DNA of 41,823 bases from a virus: IMG/VR virus record IMGVR_UViG_3300042922_000692, positions 1 to 41,823 of that record; one strand, written 5' to 3'. Shown here piece by piece: positions 7,942 through 15,308 of the stretch (its first letter is position 1; every line of letters begins with the position of its first letter). The notes under the pieces are model-generated. The model was given only the letters and a program-made list of their open reading frames with translations. It was not told the origin of the DNA and searched no databases. A program made the position numbers and the translations under genes.

Positions 7942-8217
7942 TCACTTCCCCGTCATTGGCGTCTGTGATATAATTGCGACAACGAGAAGCCTTAGTCGGT
8001 CTCTCAAACGAACTCTCCCTGGCCGGAGGGTTTTTTTCATTTCTCTGGGCTCGTCCAGCTCCGCGATCGAATTGTTAATGAAGTCGATTGCCGCCGGCCT
8101 TACCTCTGGATCCACACGATGCGGATGGCTGTGTATCCAATCCCGCTGAAACTGTAATTCCTTCCTCCGCTGATTACTCTGGCGTTCAAGCTCACGCTTC
8201 CTTTTCGTGTTCAACAT
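7942..8217 (-). CDS. Basic early protein, unknown function
   Basis: About 91 residues from the ATG at 8217. Strongly basic at the N-terminus (MLNTKRKRELERQSNQRRKEL), which suggests nucleic-acid binding. The last 30 residues are encoded by DNA that also carries a plus-strand hairpin with a T-run, so part of the C-terminus may be constrained by RNA structure. No family recognised. Confidence 0.55.
   Translation of the reverse strand: MLNTKRKRELERQSNQRRKELQFQRDWIHSHPHRVDPEVRPAAIDFINNSIAELDEPREMKKTLRPGRVRLRDRLRLLVVAIISQTPMTGK
7966..8037 (+). ncRNA. Possible antisense small RNA within an early gene
   Basis: On the plus strand TGATATAAT (7966-7974) is a perfect extended -10. About 40 bases after the expected start, CTCCCTGGCCGGAGGG (8015-8030) forms a short hairpin followed by seven Ts (8031-8037), a terminator pattern. 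No good -35 is seen. A transcript of about 57 nt would be antisense to the 3' part of the basic early gene. The stem is short (4-5 bp), so confidence is modest. Confidence 0.35.
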
Positions 8218-8338
8218 CCTTGTTATCGCTCCAATCATCGAATGAATCTTCCAAATGTGGATGTTCTCTTGGATAATATCTCTCAGGATCGTAACCGGCT
8301 GAATACGCCTCTAAGACCGGGGCTCCTAAACCGCTCAT
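8192..8338 (-). CDS. Small acidic early protein
   Basis: 48 residues, from an ATG at 8338 with a strong ribosome site (GGAAGGTGAGCAAGG before it). It begins MSGLGAPVLEAYSAGYDPER and ends DWSDNKDVEHEKEA. It overlaps the end of the upstream HTH gene by 56 bases and the start of the basic protein gene by 26. The good start site and protein-like composition support it as a real gene. Confidence 0.65.
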   Translation of the reverse strand: MSGLGAPVLEAYSAGYDPERYYPREHPHLEDSFDDWSDNKDVEHEKEA

Positions 8339-8663
8339 CCTTGCTCACCTTCCCATCGTTCGATTTTCGTTGCATACTCGCCGTCGCCAGCGCTTCTTGC
8401 ATAGATCGCATCATCTGCTCGAGCTTCTGCAGCTTCTTCCAGCCTTCCATGCCGCCGGCCAAGTCCATCGTCATGAGGTCCATGCCTTGCGTATAAGCGC
8501 ACCACTGCCGGACGAGTGAATAGGACGCTTGAACCTCGCCGTTCTCGAGTCGTGAAATCATGGATTGATCGAGAATCAGATGCGCAGCCATATCACCCTG
8601 AGTCATTCCGGCTCGGAGTCGACAAGCTCTGAGCAAATCCCCTACAGTTCGGTTTTCCTTCAC
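8283..8663 (-). CDS. XRE-family HTH transcriptional regulator (early operon)
   Basis: 126 residues from a GTG at 8663, chosen because AAGGTGG lies eight bases upstream. The HTH occupies about 7-60: LLRACRLRAGMTQGDMAAHL, then LDQSMISRLENGEVQ. A helical C-terminus (about 75-105) could dimerise. A 19-base inverted repeat directly upstream (8681-8699) is a candidate autoregulatory operator. It lies in the early operon downstream of the Cro-like gene, so it may be a second-tier regulator of early or late genes. Confidence 0.85.
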   Translation of the reverse strand: MKENRTVGDLLRACRLRAGMTQGDMAAHLILDQSMISRLENGEVQASYSLVRQWCAYTQGMDLMTMDLAGGMEGWKKLQKLEQMMRSMQEALATASMQRKSNDGKVSKDERFRSPGLRGVFSRLRS

Positions 8664-8680
8664 GTTTTTCACCACCTTCC

Positions 8681-8699
8681 CTATGCAGATCCCGCATAG
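8681..8699. promoter_or_regulatory. Inverted repeat upstream of the early HTH gene (possible operator)
   Basis: CTATGC (8681-8686) and GCATAG (8694-8699) form a perfect 6-bp inverted repeat with a 7-base spacer, 18 bases before the GTG start of the HTH gene. The size fits an XRE dimer site. It overlaps the ribosome-site region, so binding could block expression. Confidence 0.4.
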
Positions 8700-8773
8700 A
8701 GAACCGTCTGTCATATGCACGAGCGGAACATTATGATGGAATTAACAGATCGATCTCCTCGTACTTCCTCCGC

Positions 8774-8944
8774 TCATCCCGCCGTACGCTTTCCCCCGCG
8801 GCGGGCATTCCCCTTTTCAATTACCTTTAGCCTGTCCGTGACTTCTTTACGAAGGCGCCGAATCGTCTCATCGGATAGCAATTCCGGATTAGAACAATGA
8901 TGACCACTATGAAGCGTTTCTGTTATTGCTCGATCGATTTCCAT
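8774..8944 (-). CDS. Small early protein, unknown function
   Basis: 56 residues from the ATG at 8944 (AGGTG seven bases upstream). Reads MEIDRAITETLHSGHHCSNPEL, followed by a basic helix (SDETIRRLRKEVTDRLKVIEK). It overlaps the previous gene by 38 bases. A longer start at 8974 lacks a ribosome site. No family recognised. Confidence 0.55.
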   Translation of the reverse strand: MEIDRAITETLHSGHHCSNPELLSDETIRRLRKEVTDRLKVIEKGNARRGGKRTAG

Positions 8945-9146
8945 TCTTTTGCACCTGATCCGCGCTATCGCCATGCTGATGACTGCCGTTTTGGATGACT
9001 TGCTCTTCCACCGGAATTTCATCGGCTCTCGCCTGCCCTTTCCCTGGAGATTCAATAATGATCCTCAACGCCCGAAGCATTCGCTCTTTATCTGGTTCGT
9101 AGATCTCGTTTACGATGAACCCCTTCGGGGTTGGAATTGTCCCCAT
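8907..9146 (-). CDS. Small early protein, unknown function
   Basis: 79 residues starting MGTIPTPKGFIVNEIYEPDK, with GTGAGGTGATCAG directly before the ATG. The first 35 residues are ordered-looking (RMLRALRIIIES); the rest is polar and low in hydrophobics. It is the third gene of the leftward early transcript. Confidence 0.7.
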   Translation of the reverse strand: MGTIPTPKGFIVNEIYEPDKERMLRALRIIIESPGKGQARADEIPVEEQVIQNGSHQHGDSADQVQKNGNRSSNNRNAS

Positions 9147-9189
9147 CTGATCACCTCACTTTTGTTTTAATTACTTTCCATTTCCGAAA

Positions 9190-9408
9190 CTACTCCTCCT
9201 GACGACCTGGCGGGTTCCAATTGTCAGCGATCGTCTTGAAGTTCGCCGCGACCATCCTTAGTTCGAGTAGTGTCAACCCCTTGCGTACGACGGCGTGTGT
9301 CATAAAGTCGTTTACCATTTGAGTAATAACCGTAATTCCTGTAGGTATGCCGAACATAGATTCAGAACCTGCAGCAATCTCATCGGAAGTATTAGATTCA
9401 TCCGACAA
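9190..9408 (-). CDS. Small early protein, unknown function
   Basis: 72 residues from a TTG at 9408, preceded by GGGAGGTGATT that overlaps the end of the Cro-like gene. It begins MSDESNTSDEIAAGSESMFG, with a helical hydrophobic middle (ITVITQMVNDFMTHAVV). Second gene after the leftward promoter, a place where phages often put replication or host-takeover proteins. Function unknown. Confidence 0.65.
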   Translation of the reverse strand: MSDESNTSDEIAAGSESMFGIPTGITVITQMVNDFMTHAVVRKGLTLLELRMVAANFKTIADNWNPPGRQEE

Positions 9409-9660
9409 TCAAATCACCTCCCTTCGAAGTCCTTCTGTATTGCATTCCAATACATTTGGATTAAAAAAAATATCACCAAGTGGTTCCTGCAATGCATCCG
9501 ATATCTTGATCATTGTTTCGGAACTAGGAGCATATAACCCGTTCTCAATATGAGATAAGGAAGTTCTAACAACCCCAATCTCATCCGCTAGTTCTTGTTG
9601 TGTGATGTTTTTTTTCCTTCGGATGTTAGCGATATTGTTTCCCAGTGCAACTACGTTCAT
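9409..9660 (-). CDS. Cro-like XRE-family repressor (first gene of the leftward early operon)
   Basis: 83 residues from the ATG at 9660 (AGGTGGTGAGCGAG precedes it). The HTH spans about 5-60: LGNNIANIRRKKNITQQELADE, then VVRTSLSHIENGLYAPS, ending with ALQEPLGDIFF. It is divergent from the rightward repressor gene and transcribed from a TTGACA promoter overlapped by operator repeats. By position it is the lytic-side switch regulator. Confidence 0.9.
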   Translation of the reverse strand: MNVVALGNNIANIRRKKNITQQELADEIGVVRTSLSHIENGLYAPSSETMIKISDALQEPLGDIFFNPNVLECNTEGLRREVI

Positions 9661-9674
9661 CTCGCTCACCACCT

Positions 9675-9765
9675 TGTATTGTTCTTCTAAACACACAATA
9701 CACTATTTATGTTTTGAGTGTCAATACATTTGTTTTGGTACTAAGAACATCTTTTTTATGTATTG
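9675..9765. promoter_or_regulatory. Divergent switch region with four CAATACA operator half-sites
   Basis: The heptamer CAATACA occurs at 9696-9702 and 9722-9728. Its complement TGTATTG occurs at 9675-9681 and 9759-9765. This puts four copies in 91 bases between the divergent regulator genes. The two inner copies overlap the -10 and the -35 of the leftward promoter, as expected for repressor/Cro sites. Confidence 0.7.
9695..9724 (-). promoter_or_regulatory. Leftward early promoter (PL-type)
   Basis: On the minus strand TTGACA (9719-9724) is a perfect -35, separated by 18 bases from TATTGT (9695-9700). It directs the Cro-like gene and the whole early operon. Operator copies at 9696-9702 and 9722-9728 cover both boxes. 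Confidence 0.75.
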
Positions 9766-9816
9766 TTGTGTTTTGCGTCACTGCACATTTATGATGATCT
9801 TGGGCAGGTGGTAGTT

Positions 9817-10191
9817 ATGAAAAATACCGAAGAACTCGGTAAGAAAATCAATCAGCTTAGACTAAAAAATGATCTCTCGCTCAGGGACTTAGCAGAGAGA
9901 TCGGGTGTGAGTTTTTCTTTTATTAATTCAATAGAAAAGAATCGATTTAACGGATCAAGAGAAACAATCGTCTCCATAGCTAATGCGCTTAAAGGAGCGG
10001 ACAAAAATGAACTTTTGTTGCTGGCTGGATTCTCCCCGGACGAGGAACTAATCGGGGAAGACAATTTATTGTTTGACCCAGACGTCCAGTTCATAGCCCG
10101 CGCCAAGAAGGATATGCACCCGAACAAATTCCGCAAAATGATGGAGCTCGCGAAGAAGGCAAAAGAAATGGTGGAGGGGGACGACGACTGA
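9817..10191 (+). CDS. XRE-family phage repressor (CI-like)
   Basis: 124 residues from the ATG at 9817 (AGGTGG upstream). HTH at about 5-62: ELGKKINQLRLKNDLSLRDLAE, then VSFSFINSIEKNRFNGS. The C-terminal part is short and helical (FRKMMELAKKAKEMVEGDDD), with no LexA-like autoprotease domain. Inactivation by cleavage in trans by the ImmA-type peptidase encoded next is therefore expected, as in ICEBs1 and phage 105 systems. First gene of the rightward lysogeny transcript. Confidence 0.9.
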   Translation: MKNTEELGKKINQLRLKNDLSLRDLAERSGVSFSFINSIEKNRFNGSRETIVSIANALKGADKNELLLLAGFSPDEELIGEDNLLFDPDVQFIARAKKDMHPNKFRKMMELAKKAKEMVEGDDD

Positions 10192-10240
10192 ACAACGGCT
10201 CTCCGCATTAGTTCGTCCAGATTTCAAGCGAGCGATCAGC

Positions 10241-11107
10241 ATGGCGAACAGATTATTGCGAGAGCTTGGAAATCCACAGACGCCGATTGATCCAACAGCA
10301 ATTGCTCAAACATTGAATTGCTTGGTCTCATATGAAGATATGGAAGGATTAGCGGAGGGCTATACTGCGAAGGTTCGTAAAAAAGACGGCAGTTATCACT
10401 ATGTGATTTTCGTAGCTACGGATTACGATGTTCGTTTTACTGAGGAAATCTTAAAGCGAAAGCAACGGTACACTATCGCACATGAGATCGGGCATATCAT
10501 CATGCATCATTCATACGATTGGGGAACAATAGACCCGGAATCTGCACTTTACAACCGCCTAGAAGTGGAGGCTAACTGGTTCGCTTCTCGCCTTCTCATC
10601 CCGGATTATGTTTTCGAAAATGTTAACGACCTCGATCCCGATGTGCTGGCCGACAAATGCCTGGTTAACTATTCATCAGCCAAGAAACGTTTAGAGAAGC
10701 TGGACATTCGAATTTCCCAATCGCTGATTAAAGAGGCTTCTGAGAGTTTTATATGGGGTGAACCAGAAGAGATTGAAGACTCAGGCGCTTCTAATCCAAT
10801 TATTGAATATGAGGCGTGGCAATTCGAGGTAGCAGCTGCCTTAAATATAGAAATGATTATCTGTACGCAATGTGGCCAAGTTCACTCCCGAGGACTAATT
10901 GAGATCTTCCCAGTGTGCAACCAGTGTGATGCCATCATTGATATTGAGCCAATCCAGAGTGTGGGCGATCCTGAACCGATTCCCGATAAGCCAATAGATA
11001 TTCCGCAAAAGAAAATTGAAATTCCGTCCCACCCCCGAAATGAAGAGCAGTGGAATCGCAATATGAAGCAATTGGATAAGCTTCGAAGAATATACGGATA
11101 CGATTGA
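10241..11107 (+). CDS. immA: ImmA/IrrE-family metallopeptidase with C-terminal zinc ribbon
   Basis: 288 residues from the ATG at 10241. The zincin motif YTIAHEIGHIIMHH lies at about residue 77-90, with the downstream EVEANWFASRLLIP helix giving the third ligand. ImmA enzymes cleave the XRE repressor encoded beside them. The C-terminal 120 residues carry a CTQCG and CNQC pair about 20 residues apart, a zinc ribbon, and then a Pro-rich linker; this tail is unusual for ImmA. Homology-like sequence (ALVRPDFKRAIS) continues in frame upstream of the ATG without a good start codon, so translation may begin earlier or be coupled to the repressor. Confidence 0.92.
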   Translation: MANRLLRELGNPQTPIDPTAIAQTLNCLVSYEDMEGLAEGYTAKVRKKDGSYHYVIFVATDYDVRFTEEILKRKQRYTIAHEIGHIIMHHSYDWGTIDPESALYNRLEVEANWFASRLLIPDYVFENVNDLDPDVLADKCLVNYSSAKKRLEKLDIRISQSLIKEASESFIWGEPEEIEDSGASNPIIEYEAWQFEVAAALNIEMIICTQCGQVHSRGLIEIFPVCNQCDAIIDIEPIQSVGDPEPIPDKPIDIPQKKIEIPSHPRNEEQWNRNMKQLDKLRRIYGYD

Positions 11108-11144
11108 GGAAACTAGCAAATCCCCCAGCCTATGGGGAATTTTG

Positions 11145-11660
11145 GTGATTACTATGCCTTCAATAGAGATGCATGATCGAATTGTATTTACTGGCCAAGA
11201 ATTAGAAGAAATATATAAAAGATGCGCTCCTCAAGCGATTGCTTGGGCGACGATGTATGGGGGCATAAGCGAGGAACAAAGGAAATCCCTGGATACATAT
11301 ATCGACGAATGGATTTTACGAGATAAATCTGGCTTTGTCAGTAAGTTCATTGATCGCAAAGAACGGGGTGCAGTAGCACAAGAACTATCAGATCAATATT
11401 TAAGGAGATTTGCGAAGTTATCAGGACTCATAGAAGTAAAAAACCATTTTGGTTATGGACCAATTACTGATGACGAAGTTGTTGTAACGCTTATTAACAA
11501 GCCATCTTTCAGATGGTTATCACCTTCTTATGATAAATATTTTGTACTGAAAACTAAATCAATACACAGACTTGAAGGCCATGTATTGGATTTCAGAATA
11601 TGGACAAATGGAGCAGTATTACTTTTTCAAAAAGATCATGTCAGGTTCGAATTTCTATGA
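11145..11660 (+). CDS. Unknown protein in the lysogeny module (possible moron)
   Basis: About 171 residues from a GTG at 11145, seven bases after GGGG; an ATG at 11154 gives MPSIEMHDRIVFTGQELEE. AT-rich relative to the early and late genes. The first half is helical (EEIYKRCAPQAIAWATMYGG); the second half is beta-rich (FVLKTKSIHRLEGHVLDFRI). No membrane segment or catalytic motif is recognised. A CCCC/GGGG hairpin just upstream (11122-11137) could hide the ribosome site. It may be lysogenic cargo acting with the DUF4062 gene. Confidence 0.7.
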   Translation: MITMPSIEMHDRIVFTGQELEEIYKRCAPQAIAWATMYGGISEEQRKSLDTYIDEWILRDKSGFVSKFIDRKERGAVAQELSDQYLRRFAKLSGLIEVKNHFGYGPITDDEVVVTLINKPSFRWLSPSYDKYFVLKTKSIHRLEGHVLDFRIWTNGAVLLFQKDHVRFEFL

Positions 11661-11848
11661 AATCTTCTCAAATTAACCACGCCTTCCTCTACCACCTCCC
11701 CATCGAAGTCTGGTTCAAAGGCGAGCTGATCGGAGAAGGAGAAATCCAGCGTCATACTCGTGACGACGTCGTTATCAAGGGTATGCATTACCTGAAGAGG
11801 AACTGTGATTTTCGATTACATAACTCCACTACTAAGGAGAGTATCTAA
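11657..11848 (+). CDS. Small protein of the lysogeny module
   Basis: 63 residues. Its ATG overlaps the previous stop (ATGA). Reads MKSSQINHAFLYHLPIEVWF, then KGELIGEGEIQRHTRDDVVIKG: a compact, possibly SH3- or Hfq-like beta sheet, a resemblance only. Its codon use is GC-richer than both flanking genes, so it may belong to the phage core while the neighbours were acquired. Confidence 0.65.
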   Translation: MKSSQINHAFLYHLPIEVWFKGELIGEGEIQRHTRDDVVIKGMHYLKRNCDFRLHNSTTKESI

Positions 11849-11851
11849 AGC

Positions 11852-12841
11852 ATGGCTAAGCCACGAATCTTTGTCAGTTCTACTTATTACGATCTTAAAC
11901 ATATTCGTAGCAATCTTGAAAACTTTATTCATTCTTTCGGATACGACTCTGTATTATTTGAAAGAGGCGATATCCCATTTTTTCATGAAAACCCATTAGA
12001 TGAATCTTGTTATACTGAAATCGATAATTGTCATATGCTTGTTCTTATAATCGGTGGCCGGTATGGAAGTGCAACTTCATCTGAAAAAAAAGCAGATGAT
12101 AATACATTACCGGAGAAATTCAATTCAATTACAAAGAGAGAGTATGAAACTGCTCGAGAGAAAGATATACCAATATTTATTTTTGTCGAAAAAAATGTGA
12201 TGGCAGAATATTATACTTACAAACAAAACAGAGGAAATAACTCTATTAATTATGCTCATGTAGATAACATAAATATTTTTGTACTCCTAGATGATATTCT
12301 TTCACAGAGAAGGAATAACCTCACCAAGGAATTTGAAAATTTCGAGGATATCTCATCATGGTTGAGGGATCAATGGGCAGGCTTATTTGCTGAAGCATTA
12401 ATTCTAAAAAGTACAGATAAGAATCTCAAGGATATGACCATTAAAATAGATGAACTCTCTCAAATAACTGAAGCGATGAAAGAATATACTGAGTCATTAA
12501 TGAGGAAGATTCAACCTGAAAATTTCGAAAAAATTATAAGCGAACATGAAAGAAAAATTGAAACAAATAGAATCAAAAAATTTGCTAAAGAAGATTTGAT
12601 TGATTATCTTATTCAAAAATCAAAAGATCCAGACTATGCAAGAAAGGAAATCAATATTGCAAGAGCATTTGTAATCATGCGCGATTGCGATAACTTAGCC
12701 GACTTCATGAAAAAAATAGATTTCAAAAAAGAATTCATAGATTTCTTTTACATTAATAACAAATCCGCCGCCGATAGAGATTACGACAACATAAAACATC
12801 TATATTTCTCTGAAGAAGAAGTTGCTGCAACCACTAATTAA
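11852..12841 (+). CDS. DUF4062-domain protein (candidate defence/immunity cargo)
   Basis: 329 residues. The N-terminal 120 match DUF4062: KPRIFVSSTYYDLKHIRSNL at the start, CYTEIDNCHMLVLIIGGRYGS at 53-73, and SITKREYETARE at 92-103, the conserved alpha/beta core. In other proteins this domain, TIR-like in size and layout, sits in front of STAND NTPase or effector modules. The remaining 200 residues are helical and charged, with no ATPase motif or membrane span. The gene is markedly AT-rich, lies between the immunity genes and the integrase, and ends at a terminator. Lysogen-expressed superinfection defence is an inference. Confidence 0.85.
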   Translation: MAKPRIFVSSTYYDLKHIRSNLENFIHSFGYDSVLFERGDIPFFHENPLDESCYTEIDNCHMLVLIIGGRYGSATSSEKKADDNTLPEKFNSITKREYETAREKDIPIFIFVEKNVMAEYYTYKQNRGNNSINYAHVDNINIFVLLDDILSQRRNNLTKEFENFEDISSWLRDQWAGLFAEALILKSTDKNLKDMTIKIDELSQITEAMKEYTESLMRKIQPENFEKIISEHERKIETNRIKKFAKEDLIDYLIQKSKDPDYARKEINIARAFVIMRDCDNLADFMKKIDFKKEFIDFFYINNKSAADRDYDNIKHLYFSEEEVAATTN

Positions 12842-12842
12842 T

Positions 12843-12867
12843 AAGCCCTCACCGGGCTTTTTCTTTT
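12843..12867 (+). terminator. Intrinsic terminator after the DUF4062 gene
   Basis: AAGCCC (12843-12848) pairs with GGGCTT (12854-12859) around TCACC, followed by a T-rich run. It separates the immunity transcript from the integrase gene, whose ribosome site follows immediately. Confidence 0.85.
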
Positions 12868-12881
12868 AAGGAGGAACGACC

Positions 12882-15017
12882 ATGGTTGCAGTTTCCAAAG
12901 ACATCGACAAGACCATAAATGCCGTCCAGGGCGTCCACCTTTACGCGCGCGTATCGTCCGAGGATCAGCAGGATCGTGAGACGATCGAGAACCAGATTGA
13001 ATTCGGAACGAAGTATTGCGACCTCCACAAGCTCCACATTGAGGGCTGGTTTAAGGATGACGGTGTCTCCGGAACAATTCCACTCGAGCAGCGTCCCGAC
13101 GGCGGCCGGCTAATTGAAGATGCCAAAGCAGGCAGAGTAAAGACGGTCCTCATTTTCAACATGAAGCGCCTCGGCCGTAAAGCTCGCGTTACCCTGGACG
13201 CCGTTTATCAGCTCGAGCAGTACGGTGTAAAAGTAAAGAGTATGACGGAACCTTTCGACACGAGCGATCCGGTCGGGCGGTTCATCATCACAGTTTTGGC
13301 CGGACAAGCTGAGCTCGACCGGGACACCATGCTCGAGACACTCTGGCACGGCGCTAACCGGGCTGCTCGCCTCGGTAAGTGGCTAGGCGGCATTGTCCCG
13401 TTCGGATACCGCAAGAATGACGATGGCTTCATAGAAGTCTCTGAGGAGCCTCTGCCGGGCAAGCCAGATATGACGGAGCCGGACGTAATCCGCCTCATGT
13501 TCGATCTGATCGCGGATCAGAAATGGTCGTCGATCAAAGTGGCGGACTACTTTAACGCCTTAACCATCCCTCCCTCTTACGTTCGCGATGGCCGTAAAGT
13601 CCGGAAGGGAAAGCGTAAAGAGCAGACGGCCGGCGTCTGGACACCTGGTCGAATCACAAATATGATCAGAAGCTCGACTTACAAGGGGATTCACATCTAC
13701 GGTAAGCGATCTACGAAGGATCGGGAGTTAATCGAACGCGAAGTACCGGCGATCGTTTCTGAGGATCAGTGGGAGCGTGCTCAGCTTGTGCTGACCAATA
13801 ACCAAATCGATTCGTTTAAGAACGCCACGAGGAATTATTTGCTTCGCGGATTGGTTCGATGCGGAAAGTGTGGACTTAATTATCATGGCACGAAGTTCCG
13901 CGATAAGGTTTATTATGTCTGCAATGGGAAAATGGCATACAGAGGGCCGGCACAAGGGAAGTGTGAATCTAGAAATGTCCCTGCTTTGTGGCTGGAGGAC
14001 TATGTGTGGTCGAAGTGTGTGGAATTTATCGAAAACCCCGGAGAGCTCATCAAAGAACTCAGCGCGGCCATGGAAGTCCGCAAGTCATCGAAGGAGAAGT
14101 TCGAGGAAGAACGGCAACTCATCATCAAAGCTTTGAACGAGAAGGATGAGGAGAAGCAAGAGATCCTCGCTCTATTCCGCAAGAAGATCATCACGGCCGC
14201 TGACGTCGAAGCCCAACTGCAGGAAATGATGTACGAACGCGTCTCCCTCGAGCAGCGGATCCGGGATCTCGAGCAACAGATCGTAAACGAGGAAGGAATG
14301 CTTGATAAATTCGATTCCGCGGAATTGCTCCTCGCCCAGATGAAGCAGAAGCTCGACAATGATCCGTCGTTCGAAACCAAACGAGAAATCGTTAAAACAT
14401 TAGTCAATGAAATCTTAATCGATTCCAAAGATCCAGATGGTCCGGATGACGATGGTGGGAACGATGATGGCCCTCGGAAGCCTAAATCACCGGTGACCGT
14501 TAATGTCCGGTTCACCTTCAGTAATTTCAAGGTTGATTCACGAACCCCTGTCCGTGCAATTAATAACCTTGAAATATACATAGAGCGTCGGACTTCCGCT
14601 CCACATCAAAGAGAAGTCACTGGTGAACCCGACGAAACGCCGGGAGCGAGGCTTCGTCATACTCGTATGTTACGTAATTATTCGATTTCTTACCTTGGCA
14701 GCATCGCAGGTTTGTCTGAGCAATCGATAATTGTAACAGAGTTAAGAAATAACATCCCCAATCCCCAAACGCTCCGGAAGCTCGCGAATGCATTGAAGGT
14801 GCCTATTTGTTATTTGGGTTGCTTCGAGATACTCCCGGAGGACACGCTCGCGAATAAAATCCGTAAGGCTCGCCTTTACATGGGCTATACGAAACAAGAG
14901 TTTGCTGAATTAATTGGATCTGATGCGAAGTCCGTTCGTTATTGGGAGAGAGGTTCGAGGATACCTTCTGATAGGTTCATGCCTTTAATAGAAGAATCAC
15001 TTCAGATACTTTCATGA
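12882..15017 (+). CDS. int: Large serine integrase with tandem C-terminal XRE-type HTH domains
   Basis: 711 residues, longer than typical large serine recombinases. AAGGAGGAACGAC precedes the ATG. The resolvase domain (17-165) has the catalytic YARVSSEDQQ, with Ser25. A Recombinase domain spans about 190-300. The zinc ribbon starts CGKCG (about 327-331), with further cysteines near 345 and 360, and a coiled coil follows at about 385-470. After an acidic Asp/Gly/Pro linker (about 513-537) come two HTH_XRE-like units. The first (596-642) has LGSIAGLSEQSIIVTELRN; the second (655-695) has RKARLYMGYTKQEFAELIG and VRYWERGSRIPS. The enzyme would integrate the phage at attP/attB; the HTH tail is unusual. 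Its 3' end overlaps a convergent gene by 6 bases. Confidence 0.95.
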   Translation: MVAVSKDIDKTINAVQGVHLYARVSSEDQQDRETIENQIEFGTKYCDLHKLHIEGWFKDDGVSGTIPLEQRPDGGRLIEDAKAGRVKTVLIFNMKRLGRKARVTLDAVYQLEQYGVKVKSMTEPFDTSDPVGRFIITVLAGQAELDRDTMLETLWHGANRAARLGKWLGGIVPFGYRKNDDGFIEVSEEPLPGKPDMTEPDVIRLMFDLIADQKWSSIKVADYFNALTIPPSYVRDGRKVRKGKRKEQTAGVWTPGRITNMIRSSTYKGIHIYGKRSTKDRELIEREVPAIVSEDQWERAQLVLTNNQIDSFKNATRNYLLRGLVRCGKCGLNYHGTKFRDKVYYVCNGKMAYRGPAQGKCESRNVPALWLEDYVWSKCVEFIENPGELIKELSAAMEVRKSSKEKFEEERQLIIKALNEKDEEKQEILALFRKKIITAADVEAQLQEMMYERVSLEQRIRDLEQQIVNEEGMLDKFDSAELLLAQMKQKLDNDPSFETKREIVKTLVNEILIDSKDPDGPDDDGGNDDGPRKPKSPVTVNVRFTFSNFKVDSRTPVRAINNLEIYIERRTSAPHQREVTGEPDETPGARLRHTRMLRNYSISYLGSIAGLSEQSIIVTELRNNIPNPQTLRKLANALKVPICYLGCFEILPEDTLANKIRKARLYMGYTKQEFAELIGSDAKSVRYWERGSRIPSDRFMPLIEESLQILS

Positions 15018-15278
15018 AAATAGATCACGTTCCCAATGAGGCTTCGATTTTTCCTTTACATAAGATAGAGTCGTAGGACTTCCTATCTTCATGGCCAAAT
15101 GGTTTTCAGGATCCCAAACGATAAAATGCTTGTCCGCCAGCTCCTGCAATGAATCAGTTATCTGTTTCCGGGACCACTTCAATCTGCGGACAAGCTCGTC
15201 GATCGATTGCGGCCGTCCATACAGGCGATGATGATGAAATAAAATAGTCAGCAATTTCCTAGGCTTATCATCCAGCAT
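15012..15278 (-). CDS. SOS-regulated winged-helix protein (candidate RDF/excisionase or antirepressor)
   Basis: 88 residues from the ATG at 15278 (GGAGG nine bases upstream). Residues 5-60 read as a winged helix: RKLLTILFHHHRLYGRPQSI, DELVRRLKWSRKQITDSLQE, then a wing at DKHFIVWDPENHLAMKIG. The promoter contains a LexA-type box in its spacer. The gene converges on, and overlaps by 6 bases, the integrase gene, so its mRNA would be antisense to it. Size, DNA-binding fold, SOS control and position fit a recombination directionality factor or antirepressor. Both are inferences. Confidence 0.8.
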   Translation of the reverse strand: MLDDKPRKLLTILFHHHRLYGRPQSIDELVRRLKWSRKQITDSLQELADKHFIVWDPENHLAMKIGSPTTLSYVKEKSKPHWERDLFS

Positions 15279-15308
15279 GGGTCGTACCTCCGTTATATTT
15301 GTACGATC

